In this document: positions 7,261-16,037 of the stretch, piece after piece
Layout: every line of letters starts with the position of its first letter
Position numbering within the stretch: the stretch's first letter is position 1
Source of the DNA: Streptomyces sp. TS71-3
GTDB taxonomy: Bacteria > Actinomycetota > Actinomycetes > Streptomycetales > Streptomycetaceae
Assembly: GCF_018327685.1 (NCBI RefSeq)
Contig: NZ_BNEL01000003.1
Location: forward strand, 3,224,001-3,288,000
Length of the DNA: 64,000 nt
Direction: 5' to 3'
Notes under the pieces: model-generated
Seen by the model: the letters and a program-made list of their open reading frames with translations, nothing else
The model's database searches: none
What the model was told of the DNA's origin: nothing
Translations under genes and position numbers: made by a program

Positions 7261-9291
7261 ATGGATCCTGACTACGGTGCGGCGCTGCTGAAGATGCTCT
7301 TCACGCAGTCCCCCGTCGGGCTGCACGTCATGGACCGCGACCTGCTCGTGGTGCGGAGCAACACGGCCTCCTGCGGAGTGGAGGGGATCGACCCCGCCAA
7401 CGTGGTCGGCAGGACGCTGAGGGAGTCGGGGCTCGCCACCGAGGAGGTCGAGGAGAGGCTGCGGCGGGTACTGGAGACGGGCGAGCCGCTGGTCGAGCAC
7501 ACCTACCTGATGCGCATGGCGGTGCCCTACCCGCAGGATCGGATGCTGTCCATGTCGGCGTTCCGGCTGGAGGAGGACGGTACGCGGCCGGTGGGGGTGG
7601 CCGTCACCACCATCGACATCACGGAGCGGTGGCGGGCCCAGCGCCGCCTGGAACTGCTGCACCGCGCGAGCGAGGACATCGGCACCACCCTGGACATCTT
7701 CCGCACCGCCCAGGAACTCGCCGACGTCGTGGTGACGGGCCTCGCGGACATGGTGTCCGTGGAGGTCCTCGACTCCGTACTGCGCGGCGACGCCCCCGCG
7801 CCCGGCCCGCTGTACGACCGGCTGACCGTACGCAGGGCCGGCCACCGCGCCGCGGCCGGCGTGCGGGCCCGCAACGTCTACGGTCTCGGCGCGGTGCGCA
7901 TGCTGCACTACGGCACGCCGTACTCGCAGGCGCTCTCCGACCTCCGGCCCCGCCTGGTGCGCAGGCTCACCCCCGACGACGCCTGGCTGACCAGGAACGA
8001 GGTGCTGGCGAAACTGATCAGGGAAGCGGGCCTGCACTCCCTGATCGCGGTGCCGCTGACGGCCCGCGGGGTGGTGCTCGGCATCGCCTCCTTCTACCGG
8101 GCCGGGGACTCGCCCGCCTTCGACGAGCCCGACCTCGGGCTCGCAGCCGATGTGGCCAGCCGGGCGGCGACCTGCATCGACAACGCCCGCCACTACACGC
8201 GCGAGCACACCCGGGCCCGCCTCGTGCAGCGCAACCTGCTGCCCGTCAGCCTGCCGGAGCACGCGGCGGTCGAGACCGCGTACACGTACCTGCCGTTCGC
8301 CTCCGGCGGAGCGTGGTACGACGTCATCTCCCTGTCCGGCTCCCGGGTGGCCCTCGTCGCCGGCGACGTCTCCGGCCGCGGGATGCCCGCCGTGGTCACC
8401 ATGGGCAGGCTGCGCACGGTCGTCGGCGCCCTGGCCGTGATGGACCTGTCCACCGAAGAACTCCTCGAACGGCTGCACGACATGACCGCGCAGCTCGCCC
8501 GGGAGTACCCGTCGCGCATCGACTCCCCGGTGCACCTCACGGCGACCTGCCTCTACGCGATCTACGACCCCGTGATGCGCGCCTGCGACCTGGCCAGTGC
8601 GGGCCACCCCCCGCCGGTGCTCGTGTGGCCCGACGGCCGCGCCGAGATCCCCGAGGTGCCGCAGGGACCGGTGCTGGGGCGAGGGGTGGCCGACTACACG
8701 ACCACCCGGTTCGAGCTGCCACCGGGCACCGTGCTCTGCCTGCGCAACGCCGGCCTGGCCATGACCGACACGCGGGAGGAACTGCACATCTACGAGCAGG
8801 CTTTGAGCCGGCCGGGTTCGAGGCTCTGGGACATCTGCGACGACCTCGCGGCCTGGCTGCTGCCCGAGGACCCGGTCGACGACGCCATGCTGCTGCTGGC
8901 CAGGACCCGGGCCCTCGCCCCCCACCAGGTGGCGTCCTGGACGCTGCCGAGCAGGCCGGAGAGCGTCGCCGAGGCCCGCCGCCTGGTGCAGCAGCGGCTC
9001 GCCGAATGGGGCCTGGCCGACCTTGGCTTCACCACCGAGCTGATCGCCAGCGAGCTGGTGACCAACGCGCTCCGCTACTCCAGCGGCCCGGTCGACCTGC
9101 GGCTGATCCGGGACGGCTCGCTGATCTGCGAGGTCACCGACAGGAGCGGCGCGGCGCCGCACCTGCGCCATGCGGAGGACGACGACGAGGGCGGGCGCGG
9201 GCTCTACCTGGTCGCGCAGACGACCACGCGCTGGGGCATGCGCCGCACCGACGGCGGCAAGACCATCTGGACGGAGCAGCCGCTGCCCTGA
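7261..9291 (+). CDS. PAS-GAF-SpoIIE-HATPase regulator with degenerate phosphatase domain
   Basis: The 676-residue protein has a PAS domain (about 8-125), a GAF domain (about 135-310), a SpoIIE/PP2C domain (about 330-548) and a C-terminal anti-sigma-type HATPase (about 560-676). The HATPase looks active: ELVTNALRY (598-606), VTDRSG and DDEGGRGLYLV (640-651). The phosphatase does not look normal. The usual GGDWYD is GGAWYD here (A351), and the usual YTDGL is LRNAGL (A497), while GDVSGRG (D369) and VDDAML (D541) keep their acids. Such proteins normally sense a signal and control sigma factors through anti-anti-sigma phosphorylation. The ATG at 7261 is preferred (GAGGAGG upstream) over 7129, which adds an Arg-rich stretch. 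No sigma or anti-sigma gene is adjacent. Confidence 0.87.
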   Translation: MDPDYGAALLKMLFTQSPVGLHVMDRDLLVVRSNTASCGVEGIDPANVVGRTLRESGLATEEVEERLRRVLETGEPLVEHTYLMRMAVPYPQDRMLSMSAFRLEEDGTRPVGVAVTTIDITERWRAQRRLELLHRASEDIGTTLDIFRTAQELADVVVTGLADMVSVEVLDSVLRGDAPAPGPLYDRLTVRRAGHRAAAGVRARNVYGLGAVRMLHYGTPYSQALSDLRPRLVRRLTPDDAWLTRNEVLAKLIREAGLHSLIAVPLTARGVVLGIASFYRAGDSPAFDEPDLGLAADVASRAATCIDNARHYTREHTRARLVQRNLLPVSLPEHAAVETAYTYLPFASGGAWYDVISLSGSRVALVAGDVSGRGMPAVVTMGRLRTVVGALAVMDLSTEELLERLHDMTAQLAREYPSRIDSPVHLTATCLYAIYDPVMRACDLASAGHPPPVLVWPDGRAEIPEVPQGPVLGRGVADYTTTRFELPPGTVLCLRNAGLAMTDTREELHIYEQALSRPGSRLWDICDDLAAWLLPEDPVDDAMLLLARTRALAPHQVASWTLPSRPESVAEARRLVQQRLAEWGLADLGFTTELIASELVTNALRYSSGPVDLRLIRDGSLICEVTDRSGAAPHLRHAEDDDEGGRGLYLVAQTTTRWGMRRTDGGKTIWTEQPLP

Positions 9292-9310
9292 CCGGGCGGA
9301 GGCCGCCCGG
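9292..9310. terminator. 8-bp inverted repeat between convergent genes
   Basis: CCGGGCGG (9292-9299) and CCGCCCGG (9303-9310) flank a three-base loop immediately after the stop of the SpoIIE-type gene and 58 bases beyond the lutC stop. Likely shared terminator. Confidence 0.65.
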
Positions 9311-9368
9311 CTCTCCCGGTCCCGGCAGGGCGGACCTCACTCCCCGCCCGGCGCTCCCCGGCCCGCCC

Positions 9369-10016
9369 TCATCCCTCGCGGGTCAGCACGACCTCCAGGG
9401 TCCTGGGCCCGTGCACTCCCTCCACCCGGTCGAGTTCGATGTCGCTGGTGGCGGAGGGACCGGAGATCCAGGTGAGCGGGCGCGAGGGGTCCAGCCGGTC
9501 GAGGGCCTCGGGAACCGACGACACGACCTGGTCGGGCACGCGGACCACGCAGATGTGGTGGTCGGGGACGAGCGTGATGCGCCGGCGGCCCTGGTCGGGC
9601 GCGCCGTCCAGCACCAGGGTGCCGGTCTCGGCGATCGCCACCGCACACCCGGTGACCACGCTGTCCACCCGGTCGAGGCGGTGCGGCGTGTCGCCGGCGG
9701 CGTCGGGCACCTGCTCGGCCGGCTGGTCGGCCAGCCAGCCGGACGGCAGGCCGCTCGGCACCAGGACCGACGTGGAGCCCCGCTCGGCCAGCAGCCGCGC
9801 CAGCAGCCCCGGCAGCCCCGCGGTGTCCGTGCGGTGCACGAGCGCGCGGTAGTCCGCCAGGTTCTCGGCCAGCAGGTCCACGGTCTCGGCGGTCGTGCGC
9901 CGGCCGTGCCTGCGGTGGTAGCCGCGGCGCACGGCGGCCTCGTACGGCGCCTCGTCCTCCGGCACGTCCGCGAGAGCCCTGCGCACCCGGCCCAGGATCA
10001 CGTCCCTGCTGCTCAC
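9369..10016 (-). CDS. lutC: Lactate utilization protein C (LUD domain)
   Basis: The 215-residue protein is a stand-alone LUD domain: it opens with SSRDVILGRVRRALAD and has VAIAETGTLVL (about 129-139) and VPDHHICVV, the pattern of LutC/YkgG. It is the third subunit of the LutABC iron-sulfur complex that oxidises L-lactate to pyruvate in the cytoplasm. The GTG start at 10016 overlaps the lutB stop in a GTGA arrangement and has a GGGGAGGA ribosome site, so translation is coupled. It is the last gene of the leftward run that begins at rhaI. Confidence 0.92.
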   Translation of the reverse strand: MSSRDVILGRVRRALADVPEDEAPYEAAVRRGYHRRHGRRTTAETVDLLAENLADYRALVHRTDTAGLPGLLARLLAERGSTSVLVPSGLPSGWLADQPAEQVPDAAGDTPHRLDRVDSVVTGCAVAIAETGTLVLDGAPDQGRRRITLVPDHHICVVRVPDQVVSSVPEALDRLDPSRPLTWISGPSATSDIELDRVEGVHGPRTLEVVLTREG

Positions 10017-11521
10017 TGCTGGTCCTCCCCGCGGTCGGCCGGGGCCGGCCGGCCCGCTTCCTGCTGCCGGGTGCGCCGCCACCATTCGCGGAACGGTTCC
10101 GGGGGCAGCGCCGGCAGATCCCGGGTCGCCGTCCACGCCCGTCCCGGTCCCGGCAGGGTGCGGGGCGTCAGGCGCCGGGCGCCGGACGCCAGGCGCTGGC
10201 CGGCGCGCAGGGCGCCCGGATGGCTGAACGCCCAGCGTGCGGCGCGCATCGCGGCGCGCTCCGCCGCGTGCCCGCGGGCCGGCCGGAGCGTCACCTTCGC
10301 ACCCTGCCGGACCACGGGCCCGCCCTCGACGACGCGCTCCCGCAGGTGCACCAGGACTTCCGGGATGTCGATGGCGACCGGACAGACCTCGTAGCAGGCG
10401 CCGCAGAGCGAGGACGCGTACGGCAGCGACGCGTCGATCTCGCTGGCGGTGCCGCGCAACTGCGGGCTGAGGATCGCCCCGATCGGGCCCGGGTACACCG
10501 ACCCGTAGGCGTGGCCGCCCGCGCGCTCGTACACCGGGCAGACGTTGAGGCAGGCGGAGCAGCGGATGCAGCGCAGGGCCTGCCTGCCCACCCGGTCGGC
10601 GAGGGTGTCCGTGCGGCCGTTGTCGAGCAGCACCAGGTGGAAGGTCCGCGGGCCGTCGTCGTCCCTGGTGCCGGTCCACATGGACGTGTAGGGGTTCATC
10701 CGCTCGGCCGTCGAGGAGCGCGGCAGGGTCTGGAGGAAGACCTCCATGTCCCGCCAGGTCGGCACCAGCTTCTCGATGCCGACCACCGAGATCAGGGTCT
10801 CGGGCAGCGTCAGGCACATCCGGCCGTTGCCCTCGGACTCGAAGACGACGAGCGTGCCGGTCTCGGCGACCATGAAGTTGGCGCCGGAGATGCCGACCTT
10901 GGCGCGCAGGAACTTCTCGCGCAGGTGGAGCCGGGCGGCCTCGGCCAGCTGGGCGGGCGTGTCGCTCAGCCCCTCGGGGGCGGGGCGGCCCCACTCGCTC
11001 ATCTCCCGGGTGAAGATGTCCCGGATCTCGCCGCGGTTGCGGTGGATCGCGGGGACGAGTATGTGGGAGGGCCTGTCCTTGCCGAGCTGGACGATGAGTT
11101 CCGCGAGGTCGGTCTCGTAGGCGTGGATGCCCTCGGCCTCCAGGGCCTCGTTGAGACCGATCTCCTGGGTGGCCATCGACTTCACCTTGACGACGTCGCT
11201 CTCGCCGGTCGCCTTCACCAGGCCGGTGACGATGCGGTTGGCCTCGTCGGCGTCGGCCGCCCAGTGCACCACGCCGCCGGCGGCGGTCACCGCTTCCTCC
11301 ATCTGGAGCAGGTAGCGGTCGAGGTGGCGCAGCGCCTGGTCCTTGATCTCCCGGCCGGCCTCGCGCAGCGCGGCCCAGTCGTCCAGCTCGGACACCGCAC
11401 CGGCGCGTTTGGCACGGATGGTGTGCGTGGCGTACCGCAGGTTGCCGCGGAGCGTCTCGTTGGACAGCGCCTTTCTGGCGGCCGAGGGGAAGGCGGGCAT
11501 TCCCACGAAGGTGCCGGTCAT
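10013..11521 (-). CDS. lutB: Lactate utilization iron-sulfur protein B
   Basis: The 502-residue protein has an N-terminal LUD domain (about 60-300) and a 2x[4Fe-4S] ferredoxin-like part with CIRCSACLNVCP (C318, C321, C324, C328) and CGACYEVCP (C373, C376, C380). VAETGTLVVFES (218-229) marks the LUD core. LutB carries electrons within the LutABC L-lactate oxidase complex. The ATG at 11521 overlaps the lutA stop (ATGA) and has AGAGGAGG upstream. The C-terminal 110 residues are Arg/Ala/Pro-rich and poorly structured, as usual in actinobacterial LutB. Its place after rhamnose genes suggests it removes the lactate made there. Confidence 0.94.
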   Translation of the reverse strand: MTGTFVGMPAFPSAARKALSNETLRGNLRYATHTIRAKRAGAVSELDDWAALREAGREIKDQALRHLDRYLLQMEEAVTAAGGVVHWAADADEANRIVTGLVKATGESDVVKVKSMATQEIGLNEALEAEGIHAYETDLAELIVQLGKDRPSHILVPAIHRNRGEIRDIFTREMSEWGRPAPEGLSDTPAQLAEAARLHLREKFLRAKVGISGANFMVAETGTLVVFESEGNGRMCLTLPETLISVVGIEKLVPTWRDMEVFLQTLPRSSTAERMNPYTSMWTGTRDDDGPRTFHLVLLDNGRTDTLADRVGRQALRCIRCSACLNVCPVYERAGGHAYGSVYPGPIGAILSPQLRGTASEIDASLPYASSLCGACYEVCPVAIDIPEVLVHLRERVVEGGPVVRQGAKVTLRPARGHAAERAAMRAARWAFSHPGALRAGQRLASGARRLTPRTLPGPGRAWTATRDLPALPPEPFREWWRRTRQQEAGRPAPADRGEDQQ

Positions 11522-12282
11522 GCCAGGGCCTCCTCTTCGGTGCTCGCCAGGATCTCGGCGATGTGGACAGCGCGGGCGGGCCGGGCGGACGTGCCCAGCC
11601 GGGCCATGGTGCCGCCGATGTGCATCAGGCAGGAGTTGTCCGCGGCGCACAGCACGTCGGCCCCGGTCGACGCGGCGTTGCGCACCTTGTCGGCGCCCAT
11701 GGCCGCGGAGACATCGGAGTTCTTCACCGCGAAGGTGCCCCCGAAACCGCAGCACTCCTCGGCACCGGGCAGCTCCACCAACTCCAGGCCCCGGACCGCG
11801 GACAGCAGCTGACGCGGCCGGTCGCCGAGGCGCAGCGAGCGCAGCCCGTGGCAGGTGGGGTGGTAGGTGACGGTGTGCGGGTAGTAGGCGCCGACGTCGG
11901 TCACGCCCAGCACGTCGACCAGGAACTCCGTGAGTTCGTAGGTCTTCGGCACGACGGGCGCGAGCTGCTCGGCGAGCGCGTCCCCGCGGCCCTCCGCGCG
12001 GGCCCGTTCGCCGAGGCGCGGGTACAGTTCCCGCACCATCGCCGCGCAGGACCCCGATGGCACCACGATCGCCTCGTAGTCCCTGAAGACATCGGAGAAC
12101 TGCCGGGCCAGGGGTTCGGCCTCGTGCCGATATCCGGTGTTGTAGTGGGCCTGCCCGCAGCAGGTCTGCGCCATCGGGAAGTCCACCTCGACACCCAGCC
12201 TGGTCAGGAGTTTGACCACGGCGCGACCGGTGTCGGGATAGAGCGTGTCGTTGACGCACGTCAGGAACAGGGCGACACGCAT
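11518..12282 (-). CDS. lutA: Lactate utilization protein A, cysteine-rich (CCG) domain protein
   Basis: The 254-residue protein has the two CCG-domain signatures of LutA/YkgE/GlpC-type subunits: QTCCGQAHYNTG (CCG at 41-43) and EECCGFGGTF (CCG at 177-179), with SGSCAAM and YHPTCHGLR in the middle. It forms the catalytic iron-sulfur part of the L-lactate oxidase complex with LutB and LutC. The ATG at 12282 (MRVALFLTCVND) has GGAGGA eight bases upstream, so it is preferred to the ATG at 12306, which would add eight residues. The rhaB stop is 100 bases upstream with no obvious terminator, so lutABC may be read through from the rhamnose promoter. Confidence 0.93.
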   Translation of the reverse strand: MRVALFLTCVNDTLYPDTGRAVVKLLTRLGVEVDFPMAQTCCGQAHYNTGYRHEAEPLARQFSDVFRDYEAIVVPSGSCAAMVRELYPRLGERARAEGRGDALAEQLAPVVPKTYELTEFLVDVLGVTDVGAYYPHTVTYHPTCHGLRSLRLGDRPRQLLSAVRGLELVELPGAEECCGFGGTFAVKNSDVSAAMGADKVRNAASTGADVLCAADNSCLMHIGGTMARLGTSARPARAVHIAEILASTEEEALA

Positions 12283-12382
12283 CGCGGGATCCTCCACGGT
12301 GGTCATCGGATGGATTCGGACGGATGCAGACTACGCGTCGCCGCTCGGGGCGGCGCAACGGCGGGGGCGGGATCCGGGCGGA

Positions 12383-13849
12383 TCACCATGCCGCCGCGTC
12401 CTGGCCGGCGGCGCGGTCCCATGCGGCCCGGTCGCCGGCCGGCTCGTACCGGGTGAGCTGCTGGGTGGCGGCGAGCAGGGCGCGCATCCCCGGCAGGTCG
12501 CCGACCAGGCCGCGGGCGCGCGCCTGGACGAGGACGTTGCCGAACGCGGCCGCCTCCGCGGGCCCCGCGACCACCGGCAGGCCGCAGGCGTCCGCGGTCA
12601 GCCGGCACAGCAGGGCGTTGCGGGCGCCGCCGCCGACGACGTGCACGACGTCCACATGCCTGCCCGAGAGGCGCTGGGCCTCCTCGATGGCGCGCCGGTG
12701 GGCGAGGGCGAGCGAGTCCAGGATGCAGCGGGTCACCTCCGCCCGGCTGGCCGGCACGGGGTGGCCGCGCTCGCGGCATGCGGTGGCGATGCGCCGCTCC
12801 ATGCCGCCGGGCGCGAGGAACGCCGGATCCCCGGCGTCCACCACCCAGCGCAGTGCGGGCAGCGCCGCGGCCTCGCGCAGCAGCGGCTCCAGCGGGGGGT
12901 CGCCCCACTCCTTCAGGCACTCCTGGAGCAGCCAGAGGCCCATGATGTTGCGCAGGTAGCGCACCGTGCCGTCCAGGCCCAGCTCGTTGGTGAAGTTGGC
13001 CGCGCGGCTCTCCTCGCTGACCACCGGCGCATCGAGTTCGAGGCCCGCCAGGGACCAGGTGCCGGTGCACACGTAGGCGAAGGCTGCACCGTCCTGAGCG
13101 GGCACCGCGGCGACCGCGGACGCGGTGTCGTGCGAGCCGACCGCGGTGACCGGCACGGGACCGGCCATGCCCGTCTCGGCCAGCACGTCCGCGAGCAGCT
13201 GCCCCGCCGGGTCGCCGGGCCGGCGCAGCGGCGCGAAGAGTGAGAGGTCGATGCCGAGCCGCTCGGCCACCGGGTACGACCAGTCGCGGGTGCGCGGATC
13301 GATGAGCTGGGTGGTCGAGGCGTTGGTGAGCTCGGTGCCCGCCTCGCCGGTCAGCCAGTACGCGATCAGGTCGGGAATGAGCAGCAGCCGCCGGGCCGCG
13401 GCGAACTGCGCGCTGCCACGGGCCGCCACCAGCTGGTAGAGGGTGTTGAACGGGACGTGCTGCATCCCGGTCGCGGCGTACAGCTCCTCGGCCGGCACCG
13501 TCCGCCACACCCGCTCGGCCACCCCGTCGGTGCGGTCGTCGCGATAGTGCACCGGGTTGCCGAGCAGGGCGCCGTCGGCGTCCAGCAGGCCGTAGTCCAC
13601 GGCCCAGCTGTCGATGCCGACCGAGTCGACGGGCCCGGCGGCCCGCAGCCCGTCCAGCACCCCGCCGTACAGCGCCAGGACGTCCCAGCGCAGCCCCTCG
13701 GGCAGGCGCAGCGGCCGGTTGGGGAAGCGGTGCGCCTGAGTGAGGGCCAGGCCCCCGGGCGCCCAGCGACCGCCGGGGGAGACCCGGCCGGTCATCACCC
13801 GCCCGCTGGAGGCGCCCAGGTCGACCGCGGCGCACACGAACGCACTCAT
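12383..13849 (-). CDS. rhaB: L-rhamnulokinase
   Basis: The 488-residue protein is a FGGY-family sugar kinase: VDLGASSGRV (phosphate loop, 9-18), GIDSWAVDYGLLD near residue 80, CTGTWSLAGLE near 260, and VHVVGGGARNALLCRL near 400, the rhamnulokinase-type signature. It phosphorylates L-rhamnulose at O1 with ATP. The ATG at 13849 has GGCGGAG upstream. It lies 93 bases after the aldolase/dehydrogenase gene and before lutA on the same strand, so the context is fully rhamnose. L-fuculokinase is the nearest alternative, but the neighbouring isomerase and aldolase are rhamnose-type. Confidence 0.92.
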   Translation of the reverse strand: MSAFVCAAVDLGASSGRVMTGRVSPGGRWAPGGLALTQAHRFPNRPLRLPEGLRWDVLALYGGVLDGLRAAGPVDSVGIDSWAVDYGLLDADGALLGNPVHYRDDRTDGVAERVWRTVPAEELYAATGMQHVPFNTLYQLVAARGSAQFAAARRLLLIPDLIAYWLTGEAGTELTNASTTQLIDPRTRDWSYPVAERLGIDLSLFAPLRRPGDPAGQLLADVLAETGMAGPVPVTAVGSHDTASAVAAVPAQDGAAFAYVCTGTWSLAGLELDAPVVSEESRAANFTNELGLDGTVRYLRNIMGLWLLQECLKEWGDPPLEPLLREAAALPALRWVVDAGDPAFLAPGGMERRIATACRERGHPVPASRAEVTRCILDSLALAHRRAIEEAQRLSGRHVDVVHVVGGGARNALLCRLTADACGLPVVAGPAEAAAFGNVLVQARARGLVGDLPGMRALLAATQQLTRYEPAGDRAAWDRAAGQDAAAW

Positions 13850-13942
13850 CTCCGCCCGCTCACCCCCTGCCGGCCCGGCCGGCCGGGTCCCGGCGACGCG
13901 CCGTGCCGATCGGCCGGTCCGCCGTGCGGACGCCCGGCCCGT

Positions 13943-16033
13943 TCACCGCAGGAAGGCGGCCGCGACACCCGCGTCCACCGGGATGTGCAGGCCGGTCGTG
14001 TGCGACAGGTCGCCGCCGGTGAGCGCGAAGACGGCGTTCGCGACGTGCTCGGGCAGCACCTCGCGTTTGAGCAGGGTGCGCTGGGCGTAGAACTCGCCCA
14101 GCCGCTCCTCCGGAACCCCGTAGACCGCCGCGCGCTTGGCGCCCCAGCCGCCCGCGAAGATGCCCGAGCCGCGCACCACTGCGTCGGGGTTGATGCCGTT
14201 GACGCGGATGCCGTGCTCGCCCAGCTCGGCCGCGAGCAGCCGCACCTGGTGGGCCTGGTCGGCCTTGGTGGCGGAGTAGGCGATGTTGTTGGGACCGGCG
14301 AAGACGGCGTTCTTCGAGGTGATGTAGACGATGTCGCCGCCGAGGCCCTGCGCCGTCATCACCCGGGCGGCCTCGCGGGAGACCAGGAAGGAGCCGCGGG
14401 CCATGATGGCGTGTTGCAGGTCCCAGTCGTCGACCGTGGTCTCCAGCAGCGGCTTGGAGACGGAGATGCCGGCGTTGTTCACGACCAGGTCGAGCCCGCC
14501 GAAGGCGAGCACGGCCTGCCGTACGGCCGCCTGGATCTGCTCCTCGCTGGTGACGTCGGCGTGCACGGCCACCGCGGTGTCCGGGCCGCCCAGTTCGCGG
14601 GCGACGGCCTCGGCGCCGCCGGCGTTCACGTCGGCGACCACCACGCAGGCGCCCTCCGCGGCGAGCCGCCGCGCGGTCGCCCGGCCGATGCCCGAACCGG
14701 CGCCGGTCACCAGGGCGATCCGGGTCGCGAGCGGCTTCGGCGGGGGCATCCGCCGCAGCTTGGCCTCCTCCAGCGCCCAGTACTCGATGCGGAACTTCTC
14801 CGACTCCACGATGGGCTGGTACGAGGACACCGCCTCCGCGCCGTGCATCACATGGATGGCGTTCACGTAGAACTCGCCCGCCACCCGCGCGGTCTGCTTG
14901 TCCTTGCCGTAGCTGAACATGCCCACGCCCGGCACCAGCACGATCGCCGGGTCGGCGCCGCGCATCGGGGGCGAGTCGGGCCGGGCGTGTCGCGCGTAGT
15001 AGGCCGCGTACTCCCGGCGGTAGGCGGCGTGCAGCTCCTTCAGCCGTTCCACCGCCTCGTCCAGGGAGGCGGTGGGTGGCAGGTCGAGCACCAGCGGGCG
15101 GACCTTGGTGCGCAGGAAGTGGTCGGGGCAGGAGGTGCCGAGGGAGGCCAGGCGGGGATGCTCGGTCCGGGAGAGGAAGTCGAGCACCTCGGGGCTGTCG
15201 GTGTAGTGGCCCACCTGCGGGCGGTCCTGCGAGGCGAGGCCGCGGAGCACCGGGGCGAGCGCGGCGGCACGCTCCCGGCGCTCGGGCTCGGGCAGCGGCC
15301 GGTAGCCGTCCAGGACCGGCCCGAACGGCTCGGGCCTGCCGCGGTCCGCGAGGAACCGCTCCGCCGTGCGGATGATGTGCAGGGCGTTGCGCTCGCACTC
15401 CTCGGACGTGCTGCCCCAGGCGGTGATGCCGTGGCCGCCCAGGACGCAGCCGATGGCCTCGGGGTGGGCGTCGTGCACGGCCGCGATGTCCAGCCCCAGC
15501 TGGAAGCCGGGCCGGCGCCAGGGCACCCACACCACGCTCTCGCCGAAGCACTCGGCGGTGAGCTTCTCGCCGTCGGCGGCGCAGGCCAGGGCGATCCCGG
15601 AGTCGGGGTGCAGGTGGTCCACGTGCGGGGCGTCGACGAGGCCGTGCATCGCGGTGTCGATGGACGGCGCCGCCCCGCCCCTGCCGTGCAGGCAGTAGTC
15701 GAACGCGGCGACCATCTCGTCCTCGCGCTCCACCCCCGGGTAGACATCCCTGAGCGCCCGCAGCCGGTCGAGGCGGAGCACCGCGAGGCCCTGCTCGGTG
15801 AGGGTGCCCAGGTCGCCGCCGGAGCCCTTGACCCACATCAGCTCGGTCTCGCCGCCGGTGACGGGGTCGGTGGCGGTGCCCTTGGCGGAGGCGTTGCCGC
15901 CGGCGTAGTTGGTGTTGCGCGGGTCGGCGCCCAGCCGGTGGGAGCGGGTCAGCAGCTCGTCCACGCGTGGATGCCGCGCGGCCGCTGCCGGCGCGTCCGC
16001 GGTCTCCCCGGCGTCCCTGATCTCGCGGGTCAT
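13943..16033 (-). CDS. rhaE: Bifunctional rhamnulose-1-phosphate aldolase / L-lactaldehyde dehydrogenase
   Basis: The 696-residue protein is a fusion. Residues 1-430 form a class II aldolase: NYAGGNASAKG (42-52), the metal-binding HVDHLHPDSG (137-146) and VLGGHGITAWG. Residues 436-696 are a short-chain dehydrogenase: TGAGSGIG (443-450), VNNAGIS and the catalytic YSATK (586-590). This architecture matches the RhaEW/RhaD-AD type, in which the aldolase splits L-rhamnulose 1-phosphate into DHAP and L-lactaldehyde and the SDR half oxidises the aldehyde to L-lactate with NAD+. The ATG at 16033 sits just after the rhaI stop with a G-rich ribosome site, so the two are co-translated. The lactate product explains lutABC downstream. 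Confidence 0.93.
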   Translation of the reverse strand: MTREIRDAGETADAPAAAARHPRVDELLTRSHRLGADPRNTNYAGGNASAKGTATDPVTGGETELMWVKGSGGDLGTLTEQGLAVLRLDRLRALRDVYPGVEREDEMVAAFDYCLHGRGGAAPSIDTAMHGLVDAPHVDHLHPDSGIALACAADGEKLTAECFGESVVWVPWRRPGFQLGLDIAAVHDAHPEAIGCVLGGHGITAWGSTSEECERNALHIIRTAERFLADRGRPEPFGPVLDGYRPLPEPERRERAAALAPVLRGLASQDRPQVGHYTDSPEVLDFLSRTEHPRLASLGTSCPDHFLRTKVRPLVLDLPPTASLDEAVERLKELHAAYRREYAAYYARHARPDSPPMRGADPAIVLVPGVGMFSYGKDKQTARVAGEFYVNAIHVMHGAEAVSSYQPIVESEKFRIEYWALEEAKLRRMPPPKPLATRIALVTGAGSGIGRATARRLAAEGACVVVADVNAGGAEAVARELGGPDTAVAVHADVTSEEQIQAAVRQAVLAFGGLDLVVNNAGISVSKPLLETTVDDWDLQHAIMARGSFLVSREAARVMTAQGLGGDIVYITSKNAVFAGPNNIAYSATKADQAHQVRLLAAELGEHGIRVNGINPDAVVRGSGIFAGGWGAKRAAVYGVPEERLGEFYAQRTLLKREVLPEHVANAVFALTGGDLSHTTGLHIPVDAGVAAAFLR

Positions 16034-16037
16034 GGCC

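Noticed and set aside
7062..9171. A 700-codon minus-strand frame opposite the SpoIIE-type gene, continuous with the molybdoenzyme fragment
   Set aside because: Only the last part, below about 7075, resembles a real family; the rest has shadow composition and matches the antisense of a well-supported gene.
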